Assembly: GCA_030445275.1 (NCBI GenBank) | Contig: JAUCSE010000022.1 | Span: 186,001-250,000 of the forward strand | Reading direction: 5' to 3' | DNA length: 64,000 nt | Source: Mucilaginibacter sp. | GTDB lineage: Bacteria; Bacteroidota; Bacteroidia; Sphingobacteriales; Sphingobacteriaceae | Shown here: one piece after another, positions 8,266 to 17,593 of the stretch | Numbering within the stretch: the first letter of the stretch is position 1 | Layout: each line of letters opens with the position of its first letter | Made by a program: the position numbers and the translations under genes | The notes under the pieces: generated by a model | What the model saw: only the letters and a program-made list of their open reading frames with translations | The model's database searches: none | Told to the model about the DNA's origin: nothing

Positions 8266-11118
8266 ATGAACAAAATTTACCTTAAAATCACATTTGCATT
8301 AGTGTTCCTGTTAAGCACTAATGCACTGCTTGCCCAGGGAATCCGGGGCAAGATCACGGATGCCGCAGACGGCTCCACATTACCCGGCGTTAGTGTGTCT
8401 GTACTGGGAACCTCACAGGGAACGGCCTCGAACAACAAGGGCGAATATTCCCTGAAACTGGCTGCCGGTAAGTACAAGGTCAAAGTTTCATTCATCGGTT
8501 ACGAAAGCATCAATACCGATGTGGTAGTGGGCGGCGATTGGCAAACGCTTAATTTCAGTTTAAAATCTGCTGGTAATGCTTTATCTGAAGTAGCTATCAT
8601 TGGTTCGCGCTCTGCTAAGCCGCGTACCAATATCGAATCGCCGGTACCGGTTGATGTGATATCGGCCAAGGAAATGAGGAGTTTTCCTCAAACGGATGTT
8701 ACGCAGATCCTGAATTACATAGCCCCGTCATTCAGCTCAAACCGCCAAACAGTGGCCGATGGAACGGATCACATTGACCCGGCATCATTACGTGGGCTGG
8801 GTCCCGATCAGGTTTTGGTTTTGGTAAACGGCAAACGCCGCCATACTACCGCCCTGGTTAATATTAATGGCACGTTTGGGCGCGGAACTGTTGGTACCGA
8901 TATGAACTCCATCCCCGTGGCCGCGATTGATCATATTGAGGTTTTACGTGATGGAGCCGCCGCGCAGTATGGTTCTGATGCCATTGCTGGGGTCATTAAT
9001 ATTGTATTAAAAAAGGTTACCCCGTTGGTGATATCCAGCTCATACGGGCAAACGGCAACCAAAAGTGCAGGTATTAGTTATAGTGATGGCAAAACCTACC
9101 AGATTGATGGCAGCAAGGGCTGGGACCTGAACGGAAAAGGTTTTGTGAATGTAGCTGCCCAATACCTTGACCGGGGCGCTACCAATCGTGGTGGTCAGGA
9201 TACACACCCTTTAATATATTCGGCATTGCCAACCAAGGGAGCCTCAGAATCTGAAGCAGCCTTCGAAACGCGGTTTGCAGGTATTAAAGCAGCTGACGAT
9301 GCCCAGGCTAAGGCCGCTGGCTTTAGTCGTGATAATATGATTGTTGGAAACTCGCATGCTAAAAACTTCGGCTCATTTGCTAACGGACAGTATAACATTG
9401 CCAGTTGGGCCACCGCTTATTTGGCTGCTGGTTATACCCACAAAACTGGTTCTGCTGCCGGATTTATCCGTTTGCCCAACCAGTTTACACAAACCGATGC
9501 CAGTATTTACCCCAATGGTTTTTTACCATTTATTAATACAGCCATCAATGATATATCGGCAAGCGGAGGCATCAAGGGAAAGATCAGCGATTGGAACTAT
9601 GACCTAAGCAATACATTCGGCCAAAATAATATTGGTTTTACTATTGATCATACTTTAAACGCTTCGCTGCCCGTAGGTACAAGCCCAACCTCATTTAACG
9701 CGGGTAAACTGATCTTCAATCAGAATACCGTGAATCTGGACGTATCCAAAAAGTTTACGTTCACCGGTTTCCTGACTTCTTTAAATATGGCTTATGGTAC
9801 CGAATACCGAATTGATAATTACCAGATACAGGCAGGCGAGGAGCTTTCGTACTCCTACGGACAGCCATCACAGAATATCCCCGGCAGGGTAGTGGGCACA
9901 ACGCCGGCGGCGGCAGGTTCGCAGGTGTTCCCGGGTTTTAAACCAAGCAATGCCCTAGATAAATCAAGACATAACAATAGTTTATATGCCGATTATGAAG
10001 CAGAATTTGGACCCCGGTTATTGTTAGAAGCGGCAGGCCGTTACGAACATTTTAGCGATTTTGGTTCCAATTTCTCCTATAAATTCACCGGCAAATTCAA
10101 AGTGATTGACCAGCTTTCTATCCGCGGAGCTATTGCAACCGGTTTTAGAGCGCCATCATTGGCCCAAAGGTATTTTAATAATGAGAGTACACAGTTTGTG
10201 AGTGGTAACCCCACTCAGGTGTTAACGGTTAATAATGATAGCCCTATTGTACGTAAGTTTGGTGTAGGATCATTAAAACCAGAAAAATCAAAGTCATATA
10301 GTTTAGGGCTGGCAGGTAAAATAATAGAAGGATTAACCTTTACCATTGATGCTTACCAGATTGATATTAAGGACAGGATCGTGTTTTCGAGCCAGTTTAC
10401 CAGGGCCACTCCCGGTGTAAGTGATATATTGAATACCGTTGATCCTAATGGCCTCATCAATAGTGTACAATTCTTTACCAACGCTATTTCAACCCGCACC
10501 AAAGGTTTGGATATTGTTTTAACTGATAGGGTTAGTCTGAACTCATTCAGCAGTTTAACACTTTCCGCGGCGGCCAACTTTAACCAAACTAAAGTCCGCA
10601 CTATTCAGGGATCAGATGTAATAGAAGGCAATGCCAGTTTAAAGGCTAAGCTATTTGACCGTACCGAACGCTCGCGTTTTGAATCTTCGGTTCCGGCAAG
10701 CAAGATCAATTTGAGCGCTTTATATAACATCAAGAAGTTTGATATATCGGCCAGGACGGTATATTTTGGCAAGGTAACTTACTTGAATTCGGTTGATCCA
10801 ACCATTCCTTCAAACAATCTACCCCTTCAAATGGATCAAACTTACTCGGGCAAATGGGTAACCGATCTGTCGATAGGATATAAGGTGATTAAGCAATTAG
10901 GTGTAAATATTGCCGTAAATAACCTGTTTGATGTTTATCCGGACAAAAACTACATTGATCCCCGCGATAATCAAAATAATTTAAGCGGCGATCCGGCAAG
11001 CAACTATACATCGGGCCGGGATAATACCTCAAACGGTCACTTTGTTTACAGCCGGGCGGTATCGCAGTTTGGCTTTAACGGTAGGTTTTTGTCGGGTAAG
11101 GTGACGTATACGTTTTAA
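8266..11118 (+). CDS. TonB-dependent receptor with carboxypeptidase-like regulatory domain
   Basis: This 950-residue outer-membrane receptor has no SusD partner. It has a signal peptide (about 1-23, LLAQ), an N-terminal carboxypeptidase-D regulatory domain (IRGKITDAADGSTLPGV), and a plug with LVLVNGKRRHTTALVN and IEVLRDGAAAQYGSDAIAGVI. The barrel contains the conserved GFRAPSLAQ motif. The VNGKRRH plug places it in a receptor class distinct from SusC. The gene at 50828-53602 encodes a clear paralogue with the same plug signature and domain order. The gene is alone on its strand, with a hairpin after it. Substrate cannot be read from the sequence. Confidence 0.92.
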   Translation: MNKIYLKITFALVFLLSTNALLAQGIRGKITDAADGSTLPGVSVSVLGTSQGTASNNKGEYSLKLAAGKYKVKVSFIGYESINTDVVVGGDWQTLNFSLKSAGNALSEVAIIGSRSAKPRTNIESPVPVDVISAKEMRSFPQTDVTQILNYIAPSFSSNRQTVADGTDHIDPASLRGLGPDQVLVLVNGKRRHTTALVNINGTFGRGTVGTDMNSIPVAAIDHIEVLRDGAAAQYGSDAIAGVINIVLKKVTPLVISSSYGQTATKSAGISYSDGKTYQIDGSKGWDLNGKGFVNVAAQYLDRGATNRGGQDTHPLIYSALPTKGASESEAAFETRFAGIKAADDAQAKAAGFSRDNMIVGNSHAKNFGSFANGQYNIASWATAYLAAGYTHKTGSAAGFIRLPNQFTQTDASIYPNGFLPFINTAINDISASGGIKGKISDWNYDLSNTFGQNNIGFTIDHTLNASLPVGTSPTSFNAGKLIFNQNTVNLDVSKKFTFTGFLTSLNMAYGTEYRIDNYQIQAGEELSYSYGQPSQNIPGRVVGTTPAAAGSQVFPGFKPSNALDKSRHNNSLYADYEAEFGPRLLLEAAGRYEHFSDFGSNFSYKFTGKFKVIDQLSIRGAIATGFRAPSLAQRYFNNESTQFVSGNPTQVLTVNNDSPIVRKFGVGSLKPEKSKSYSLGLAGKIIEGLTFTIDAYQIDIKDRIVFSSQFTRATPGVSDILNTVDPNGLINSVQFFTNAISTRTKGLDIVLTDRVSLNSFSSLTLSAAANFNQTKVRTIQGSDVIEGNASLKAKLFDRTERSRFESSVPASKINLSALYNIKKFDISARTVYFGKVTYLNSVDPTIPSNNLPLQMDQTYSGKWVTDLSIGYKVIKQLGVNIAVNNLFDVYPDKNYIDPRDNQNNLSGDPASNYTSGRDNTSNGHFVYSRAVSQFGFNGRFLSGKVTYTF

Positions 11119-11139
11119 GTTATTTATTGACTGAATTGT

Positions 11140-11230
11140 CATTTCGAACGAGGAGAAATCTTAGATAATGTGCAAAGTGATGATTTCAGGTAGTATAAGA
11201 TTTTTCGCTATCGCTCGAAATGACATTTTT
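11140..11230. repeat. Short palindromic repeat, GTCATTTCGA family
   Basis: TGTCATTTCGAACGAGG near the left end and CTCGAAATGACATT near the right end form imperfect inverted ends. Inner segments GAGAAATCTTA and TAAGATTTTTCGC also pair. This is a second class of short repeat in a 3'-end intergenic space, different from the one at 2579-2760. Confidence 0.55.
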
Positions 11231-11240
11231 TTGAGTTACT

Positions 11241-11271
11241 ACTAATTCAAGCATCTTTCGCTTGAATTAGT
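11241..11271. terminator. Hairpin between convergent genes
   Basis: A perfect 12-base stem (ACTAATTCAAGC, 11241-11252, with 11260-11271) and a 7-base loop lie between the ends of the convergent receptor and araC-type genes. There is no strong T-tract, so terminator activity is likely but unproven. Confidence 0.55.
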
Positions 11272-11285
11272 AAACACTCTCAATG

Positions 11286-12254
11286 TTATCGAACCTCATT
11301 TACCGAATACCTCTTCGGTTTCAAGCCGGTATGCTGCTCAAAAACTCTTGAAAAATGACTTAGGTTTATAAATCCTAATTGGTAACCGACCTCCGAAACC
11401 GTCATTCGCTTTTCCTTCAGCAATTTGGCGGCCTCCTGCATACGTGCAGTTTGGTAATATTCAAAAACGCCTTTACCAAAGGTCTGTTTAAATAATTTAC
11501 GAAGTTTGGGTTCACTCATATGAGCTTCTTTGGCAAGTGCTGCAATATTCGGAGGTTCGTTTAAGTGCGATTGTAAACGGAGTTTAATAGCATATATGGC
11601 TTTAATATCGTCAATATGCATAGCACTTGTTGGAACAGCCTCCCGTTGTATGAGTAGCGCAAAAGTATAGCACAGCAGCTCTTCACACTTCAGTTTGTAA
11701 AAATGACTTTCCAGGCTTTCAGGAATAGGTTGGTGCAGCATTTCGCTGGCGGTTTTGATCATTTCGGGTGAAATACCGGCTTCAAACACAAAATTGTCCC
11801 TCGTTTCCAATATGCTTTCTGCTACGGGGTGGTGTATTTTGCCAAAAAGCAAACGAAGATACTGCCTTGAAACAGCGATCGTCACACTTCCAAAAATGGT
11901 ATTTGAAGGCATGGCAATGATGGAAGAAACCGCATGCTTACAGATCAACACGTGGGCTTGTTCTGTTGACAATTGGTTTTCGGGTTGTACGGGCGAAGGA
12001 AAAATCCCGCTCAGCAAGAAAACAATATCTTCCTGCCCTTCAGCCAGTTCATTTGTCCGCTCAATAAAAATAGCCTCTTTGAGATGATAATTCCGAATCA
12101 TCATACGCAGATCAGCTCCCCAGGAAAAGCCGGTAATGTATCCCCCTCCCTTGCTTTCAGGGATGTATATAAACCGCCCCTTGACGGTAGCGCCGATAGC
12201 CCGGGCAAATTCCCGTGTAATGCCCGATCCGGTGTCAGTAATTGATATTTTCAT
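11286..12254 (-). CDS. AraC-family transcriptional regulator
   Basis: This 322-residue protein has an AraC-type double helix-turn-helix at its C-terminus, roughly residues 215-320 (NIAALAKEAHMSEPKLRKLFKQ, then VGYQLGFINLSHFSRVFEQHTGLKPKRY). The N-terminal 200 residues form a sensor domain I cannot assign. The gene is transcribed away from the flavin monooxygenase at 12351 with 96 bases between the two starts. That arrangement is typical of a regulator controlling its divergent neighbour, so it may respond to the substrate of that enzyme. The start codon is an ATG, with no clear Shine-Dalgarno, as expected in this phylum. Confidence 0.9.
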   Translation of the reverse strand: MKISITDTGSGITREFARAIGATVKGRFIYIPESKGGGYITGFSWGADLRMMIRNYHLKEAIFIERTNELAEGQEDIVFLLSGIFPSPVQPENQLSTEQAHVLICKHAVSSIIAMPSNTIFGSVTIAVSRQYLRLLFGKIHHPVAESILETRDNFVFEAGISPEMIKTASEMLHQPIPESLESHFYKLKCEELLCYTFALLIQREAVPTSAMHIDDIKAIYAIKLRLQSHLNEPPNIAALAKEAHMSEPKLRKLFKQTFGKGVFEYYQTARMQEAAKLLKEKRMTVSEVGYQLGFINLSHFSRVFEQHTGLKPKRYSVNEVR

Positions 12255-12350
12255 TTACGACTATTTTAATATCATTTAAAGCTATTTTATTTATAAAAGT
12301 AGTGACAATTTTGTGAGTAGAAATAAAAGGCATTAATTAATACAAAATAT

Positions 12351-13523
12351 ATGTTATTAGATAACAAACAAGTAGCCATCATAGGTGGTGGCCCAGGTGG
12401 TTTAACACTTGCAAGGCTTTTACAACTTAAAGGTATAGATGTAAAAGTTTATGAAAGAGACTTTAATAAGGATGTACGCGTGCAAGGCGCAACCCTCGAT
12501 CTGCATTATGAATCGGGCTTGAAAGCACTTGAAGCAGCAGGGTTGATGGATGCTTTTAAAGAAAACTACAGGCCGGGTGCCGACAAGGGACGTATTGTTG
12601 ATGAACAAGCAAATATCATCTACGACGAGCATACTAAAGCATCTGCTGAACCATTCAATGATGATTTCAATAATAAATGGGCCAGACCGGAAATTGACAG
12701 AGGCCCCTTAAGGAACATGTTATTGAATTCTCTTAGGCCGGATACTGTTGTTTGGGACAGTCAATTTAAAACCATGTCGCAGGTTGGCGATGGTTGGAAG
12801 CTGGAATTTAAAAATGGTACAACGGCTACCGCGGATATTGTAATAGGAGCTGATGGTGCATATTCAAAGATTCGTCCATTTATTACGTCCCTAAAACCTT
12901 ACTATGCGGGCACAACCATTGTTCAGGGAAATGTAGAGCATGCTGAAACAGCAGTGCCAGCCATTCATCAGTTACTAAAAGGTGGAAAGATTTATGCTCA
13001 TGGTAGTGGAATATTTTTGCATGTATCTTCAAAAGGCGATGGCAGTTTAGATTTTTACATCAGTTGCAAAAAGGATGAAAATTGGGCGCAAAACAGCGGG
13101 ATAGATTTTTCAGACAGGATGCAATTGCTTGTATGGTTCAAAAATGAGTTCCCGGAATGGGGTAATATATGGCTTGAGTTGTTTGAAAATGCAAGTTTAC
13201 CGCTTATACCGCGTCCGCAATATTGTATGCATTTAGACCAAACATGGGAAGCACAACCAAATATAACTATGCTTGGAGATGCGGCGCATATTATGCCGCC
13301 CTCTGGTGAAGGCGTAAATTTGGCCATGCTGGATGCTTTGGAAATAAGTGAATGTTTAACAAGTGGTAATTTCAACGATATTCAAACTGCCATTGCAGCG
13401 TACGAAAAACAAATGCGATTAGGAGCGGCAGCAGAAGCAAAAGTGTCACTGGAAATGGCAGAATGGATGCATGCCGAAGGTGCATCGGCTAAGATGGTGC
13501 AAATGCTTACTCAAGCAGGGTAA
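12351..13523 (+). CDS. TetX-like FAD-dependent monooxygenase
   Basis: This 390-residue enzyme is a class A flavin monooxygenase, which uses NAD(P)H and oxygen to hydroxylate small aromatic molecules. The FAD dinucleotide motif IIGGGPGGLTLARLL lies at residues 9-23, followed by VYERD. The second FAD motif GDAAHIMPP begins near residue 309 (Asp310). Compared from memory with Bacteroides TetX, several blocks align closely: the start KQVAIIGGGPGGLT, TLDLHYESG, RPEIDRGPLRNMLLNSL and the GDAAH block. After GDAAHIMPP it reads SGEGVN where TetX has FAGQGVN, one residue shorter. It is divergent from an AraC regulator. Membership of the TetX-like group is likely; tetracycline inactivation is not shown, and many relatives act on other aromatics. 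Confidence 0.85.
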   Translation: MLLDNKQVAIIGGGPGGLTLARLLQLKGIDVKVYERDFNKDVRVQGATLDLHYESGLKALEAAGLMDAFKENYRPGADKGRIVDEQANIIYDEHTKASAEPFNDDFNNKWARPEIDRGPLRNMLLNSLRPDTVVWDSQFKTMSQVGDGWKLEFKNGTTATADIVIGADGAYSKIRPFITSLKPYYAGTTIVQGNVEHAETAVPAIHQLLKGGKIYAHGSGIFLHVSSKGDGSLDFYISCKKDENWAQNSGIDFSDRMQLLVWFKNEFPEWGNIWLELFENASLPLIPRPQYCMHLDQTWEAQPNITMLGDAAHIMPPSGEGVNLAMLDALEISECLTSGNFNDIQTAIAAYEKQMRLGAAAEAKVSLEMAEWMHAEGASAKMVQMLTQAG

Positions 13524-14003
13524 AAGCCTCCTTTAAATCTTCCCCAAAGGACGCAATAACGACTTTTATTGTTCGTTAAACGCAAATCAAAGCGTCAGTT
13601 ACGAATTGGAATACTCTTTAAAATATTGCAGGAGTGTTTTATGCGTAATTAATTAAAGATCGACAGATTATATAAACCGCTTTCATAACATATATGACTG
13701 GTGCTGATCTTGTTTTAGATCAAAAGCTTGCAGGCATAATCAACACATACTTATTATAAAAACTGCCAGTAGGTTTTAAGCCTTTGCGTTTTAAAATAAT
13801 ATTGCCAAGGTCAACTTTCCGGAGAATGGTTTTCATTGAATTAAATTTCAAGTTAATATATAAAAATAGGGATATTGCCAATATCGTATCATTATTCGCC
13901 AATAATTTAAACTTTTGTCATGTTATAAAGTATTTACTTTACATGGAACAACCAATAATGTAACAACCTCAGGAAAGAGAAATATCACTTTAATACGAAC
14001 TAT
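13524..14003. other. Intergenic region without supported gene
   Basis: These 480 bases are AT-rich. A minus-strand open frame (13720-13902, or 39 codons from the ATG at 13836) has no recognisable features. No terminator, RNA gene or repeat is evident. Confidence 0.5.
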
Positions 14004-14861
14004 ATGAAATTATATCATACCACCAAAGGTAACTTACTGGAGCATGAAGGGAGTATATTGTTAATAGACGAGCATTGGGATAGTTTGATCAATCGTGATA
14101 ATTTGGAGGCTTATTTGCTTGCTAAAATTAACGGTGCCAGGCTGATCAGTGCCGAGGAACGAAGCAGCTGGTTAAATGACGAAACCATATTGGCTCCTAT
14201 AGGACAGCAGGAAGTTTGGGCTGCCGGTGTTACCTATTTAAAAAGCAGGGATGCCCGTAAGGAGGAATCTCAAAGCTCGGGCGGGGCAAGTCTATATGAA
14301 ATGGTTTACGATGCTGATCGTCCGGAATTATTCTTCAAAGCTACTCCTCAAAGGGTTTCCGGACATGGGCAGCAGGTTTATATCCGCAAAGACTCAACAT
14401 GGAACGTGCCCGAGCCTGAGCTTACCTTGTTTATCAGTTCAAGTGGCGTTATACAAGGCTATACGATAGGTAATGATATGAGTTCAAGGAGTATTGAGGG
14501 CGAAAACGCGCTTTATCTGCCACAGGCAAAAATATACGAAAAATGCGCGGGTTTAGGGCCTTGTATTTATGTAACATCATCGCCAATTGCAAAGGAAACT
14601 ACTATAAAAATGATCATTAAACGTGATGATAAGGATGTATATAATGACATTGTAGCTGTTTCGCGTATCAAACGTTCTTTTACAGAATTAGTGGGCTATT
14701 TATTTCGCGAATGTGATTTTCCAAATGGTTGTTTTTTGATGACGGGTACCTGCCTGGTTCCACCTGTTGATTTTACACTACAGGAGAAGGATGTAGTAGA
14801 GATTAACATTGACGGTATAGGCACCTTAGTAAATACCATTGGCACTAATCCGCGACATTAA
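14004..14861 (+). CDS. Fumarylacetoacetate hydrolase-family protein, probable 2-keto-3-deoxy sugar-acid dehydratase
   Basis: This 285-residue protein has the FAH C-terminal fold. The metal-binding acidic residues are in place: E137 and E139 in VPEPEL, and D158 in GNDMSSRSIEGEN. The N-terminal 80 residues form the small cap domain seen in 2-keto-3-deoxy-arabinonate and xylonate dehydratases rather than in fumarylacetoacetase itself. The reaction is therefore probably dehydration or hydrolysis of a 2-keto sugar acid in the cytoplasm. The gene is followed after 28 bases by a secreted lipoprotein with a sugar-mutarotase look, which supports sugar-acid metabolism. Substrate is inferred only. The start ATG is preceded by AT-rich sequence. 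Confidence 0.8.
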   Translation: MKLYHTTKGNLLEHEGSILLIDEHWDSLINRDNLEAYLLAKINGARLISAEERSSWLNDETILAPIGQQEVWAAGVTYLKSRDARKEESQSSGGASLYEMVYDADRPELFFKATPQRVSGHGQQVYIRKDSTWNVPEPELTLFISSSGVIQGYTIGNDMSSRSIEGENALYLPQAKIYEKCAGLGPCIYVTSSPIAKETTIKMIIKRDDKDVYNDIVAVSRIKRSFTELVGYLFRECDFPNGCFLMTGTCLVPPVDFTLQEKDVVEINIDGIGTLVNTIGTNPRH

Positions 14862-14889
14862 AATACCATTATAACTCAAATAGCCAATT

Positions 14890-16134
14890 ATGAAAACCAG
14901 TAAACTATATTTATTCATTTTACCCGCCATGATCCTTGGCTCCTGCCAGATGAAAAGTAAAAGCAATAATAACCAACAGGACACGACAGCAGTAGATGGG
15001 GCGGCTAAAGGTACTTTTGCTTATGATCTTAACTTCTTAAGGGGAAAAGACAGTATTATCGTGTTGAAGAACAACGAAGGCATTGGCCAGGTCATCGTAT
15101 CGCCTGAATACCAGGCAAAGGTGTTTACCTCAACCGCTGATGGACTCAAAGGTAAAAGTTTTGGCTGGGTAAATTATAAGGCATTTGCCACAAAGGGTGC
15201 AGATCTGCATATGAATGGTTATGGAGGCGAAGATCGATTATGGCTTGGCCCTGAGGGCAGTAAGTTCTCTCTCTTTTTTAAACCCGGCACAAGTATGGTG
15301 TTTGATAAGTGGCATACGCCAGCGGCCATTGATAAAGAAAGCTGGAAGCTTGAGGCTTCATCTGATAAAGAGGCATTGCTCAGCAAAAATACTAAGATGC
15401 TGAACTATGCTGGTACCGAATTAAATATCAAGTTAGAGCGCAATGTCAGGATCCTTGAAAATGCTGACATTGCTCAAATACTCGGCATTGCATTGGATAC
15501 TACCGTAAAAGCGGTGGCATTTAGTACTATAAATTCTATTTATAATGTGGGCACTAATGTATGGGACAAGCAAAGTGGTGCACCTTGTTTATGGAGCCTG
15601 GATATGTTTACACCATCGCCGGCAACTACTATTGTGGTTCCTTATGAGGAAAAAACAACAGGTCAGGTGGCCACAACAGATTACTTTGGTCAGATACCCC
15701 CGGATAGGGTGAAATTTGGCAATGGTATACTTTATTTTAAGGCCGATGGGAAATCGCGCGGGAAACTTGGGGTGCCTCCAAACCGGGTAAAGAAATTTGC
15801 TGGAAGCTACGATGCTACCAACCAGGTATTAACTCTCATTACCTATGATTTTGATATCAAAGCTACTTACCTGAACCAGGAATGGAAAACCACTAAAGAT
15901 CCTTTTATTGGCGATGCGGTAAATGCCTATAATGATGGTCCGCTGGAGAACGGAACGCAAATGGGGCCTTTTTATGAAATAGAAAGCGTTTCGCCGGCAG
16001 CTTTTTTGAAACCAAATGAAAAGCTTACCCACAAACACTGTGTTTTTCATTTTACCGGCAATAAAGAAGCTTTAAATAAGATTGCGCTTAAAACACTTGG
16101 TGTATCAATAAAGGCTATACAATCGGCATTTTAA
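14890..16134 (+). CDS. Lipoprotein, possible galactose-mutarotase-like fold (DUF6786-type)
   Basis: This 414-residue lipoprotein has an N-terminal signal and lipobox LGSC with the acceptor at Cys19, followed by a low-complexity linker (KSKSNNNQQ). The remainder is rich in beta strands, with aromatic and charged segments such as GYGGEDRLWLGPEG, KFGNGILYFKADGK, NDGPLENG and FYEIESVSPAA. The last two resemble the end of aldose-1-epimerase-like beta-sandwich proteins. I believe it matches DUF6786, but this is from memory. No catalytic residues can be assigned. It follows the FAH-family gene by 28 bases on the same strand, so the two are probably co-transcribed and may handle the same sugar derivative. 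Confidence 0.7.
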   Translation: MKTSKLYLFILPAMILGSCQMKSKSNNNQQDTTAVDGAAKGTFAYDLNFLRGKDSIIVLKNNEGIGQVIVSPEYQAKVFTSTADGLKGKSFGWVNYKAFATKGADLHMNGYGGEDRLWLGPEGSKFSLFFKPGTSMVFDKWHTPAAIDKESWKLEASSDKEALLSKNTKMLNYAGTELNIKLERNVRILENADIAQILGIALDTTVKAVAFSTINSIYNVGTNVWDKQSGAPCLWSLDMFTPSPATTIVVPYEEKTTGQVATTDYFGQIPPDRVKFGNGILYFKADGKSRGKLGVPPNRVKKFAGSYDATNQVLTLITYDFDIKATYLNQEWKTTKDPFIGDAVNAYNDGPLENGTQMGPFYEIESVSPAAFLKPNEKLTHKHCVFHFTGNKEALNKIALKTLGVSIKAIQSAF

Positions 16135-16177
16135 TAATATTAGTGAATCAGCAGGAAAAGGGTGCAAAGCTTTCTTG

Positions 16178-17437
16178 TTAATTAACGGGAGATTCCTTGC
16201 TAGCTAAACGCTTCACCAGCCAGGGCAGGGTTAATCCTTGCCCTATCAGGGTAAATAATACAACCACGACCGATATAAATATAATAGCATCCCGTTCCGG
16301 AAAGGGACTTCCATCGCCCAGTGTTGCAGGTAAACCAATTGCTATGGCCAATGATACTATTCCCCGCATTCCCGACCAGCTAATGATCAGGCTGTTTTTA
16401 AAATCAAGTAATGCATTCTTTGTAATTCGGCCCTTTCCTTTTTGAAAAGCCCGCTGTAAATTAACTTTCTGTAAAAATACTCTGGCCATCCGTAATACCA
16501 ACGCGGCAATGGTAATAATAAAGCCATAACCGATATAAGGCAGCCGATCGCCTACAGCAATTTTTTTGGCCACAAAAGGGAACTGCAAGCCAATGAATAT
16601 AAAGATCAATCCGTTCAATAAAAAAATGATGATGTCCCAAATTGATTTAGATTGTTGCTTTAATTGCTCCGGAAAAACTTTATTGCCGTAATGCGCAATA
16701 CTAAGCCCTAGTATAACCACCGCGATTACACCTGAAACATGTAGATTCTCTGCCATCAGGTAAGTTACAAAAGGCATCAGCAGCATAAAGCTGATGGTAA
16801 CCGGGTTATTGTTTTTAACACCCCGAAGTATCAAAGCCAATATTTTGCCCATGATAAATCCTACTAAAAAGCCTCCAACCATTAAAAACAGAAACTGCAA
16901 CGAAGCTTTCCATAAAATAAAAGCTGTACCGGTTACAGCTGCTACCGCAAAGCGATAAGCTACTAACGCAGATGCATCATTAACCAGACTTTCGCCCTCT
17001 AATATGGTATTGGTTTTATGTGAAAGACCCAAGCCTTTGGTTATACTCATTGCCGCCACCGCATCAGTGGCAGAAAGTATGGCACCCAATACAAAGGACA
17101 AGGGCCAGGTCATTCCCGGCACCAGGTAATGTGCAATTACAGCTATGCCCGATGCTGTAATAAAAACCAACGAGATAGATAGTGTACCAATCGTGTTGAT
17201 ATTGGTTCTGAACTCGGCAAATGATATATTGAAAGCCGCGTCATAAAGTAATGGTGGCAGGAATATGAGGAAGATGATCTCTGGGTTGATCTCTACATTT
17301 GGTAAAGCGGGTATAAAACCTACAGCTATGCCAGCTACGATCAATAAAACAGGATAGGGCAGTTTTATCTTGTCTGCCAGGGCCGACAGTCCAATCATCA
17401 CAATCAGGATAAATATAATAATACTGTAGTTTTCCAT
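16178..17437 (-). CDS. CPA1-family Na+/H+ antiporter
   Basis: This inner-membrane cation/proton antiporter has about a dozen hydrophobic helices. Signature motifs of the CPA1/NhaP group are present: IFLPPLLYDAAFN, GAILSATDAVAAMSI with the transport-site Asp, and ILEGESLVNDASALVAY. It would exchange Na+ (or K+) for H+ to hold internal pH. An in-frame ATG lies further upstream at 17506. The ATG at 17437 is preferred because MENYSIIIFILIVMIG starts directly in the first membrane helix, as family members do. The extra 23 residues are polar and unlike any signal. It is convergent with the lipoprotein gene and divergent from the LLM oxidoreductase. Confidence 0.88.
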   Translation of the reverse strand: MENYSIIIFILIVMIGLSALADKIKLPYPVLLIVAGIAVGFIPALPNVEINPEIIFLIFLPPLLYDAAFNISFAEFRTNINTIGTLSISLVFITASGIAVIAHYLVPGMTWPLSFVLGAILSATDAVAAMSITKGLGLSHKTNTILEGESLVNDASALVAYRFAVAAVTGTAFILWKASLQFLFLMVGGFLVGFIMGKILALILRGVKNNNPVTISFMLLMPFVTYLMAENLHVSGVIAVVILGLSIAHYGNKVFPEQLKQQSKSIWDIIIFLLNGLIFIFIGLQFPFVAKKIAVGDRLPYIGYGFIITIAALVLRMARVFLQKVNLQRAFQKGKGRITKNALLDFKNSLIISWSGMRGIVSLAIAIGLPATLGDGSPFPERDAIIFISVVVVLFTLIGQGLTLPWLVKRLASKESPVN

Positions 17438-17593
17438 CGTTTGGTGTACACTGTTGATCACTAAGGTAAAAATTTTTGCTACTTGTTGATTGTCATTTTG
17501 GGGCAATCCTCTTTATTATTCCTGGTTTGGTTCGTAACTATTATAGAGGCTTCCGCTATATTTACACAGTAGTTAAAAATAAATCAGTTAATA

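Noticed and set aside
13720..13902. 60-codon minus-strand frame between the monooxygenase and the FAH-family gene
   Set aside because: No motif, no signal, no neighbouring operon, and a composition like the surrounding AT-rich DNA. It could only be rescued by conservation in relatives.
17438..17506. 23-residue N-terminal extension of the Na+/H+ antiporter
   Set aside because: It is polar and lies before the first membrane helix; the ATG at 17437 fits the family better.
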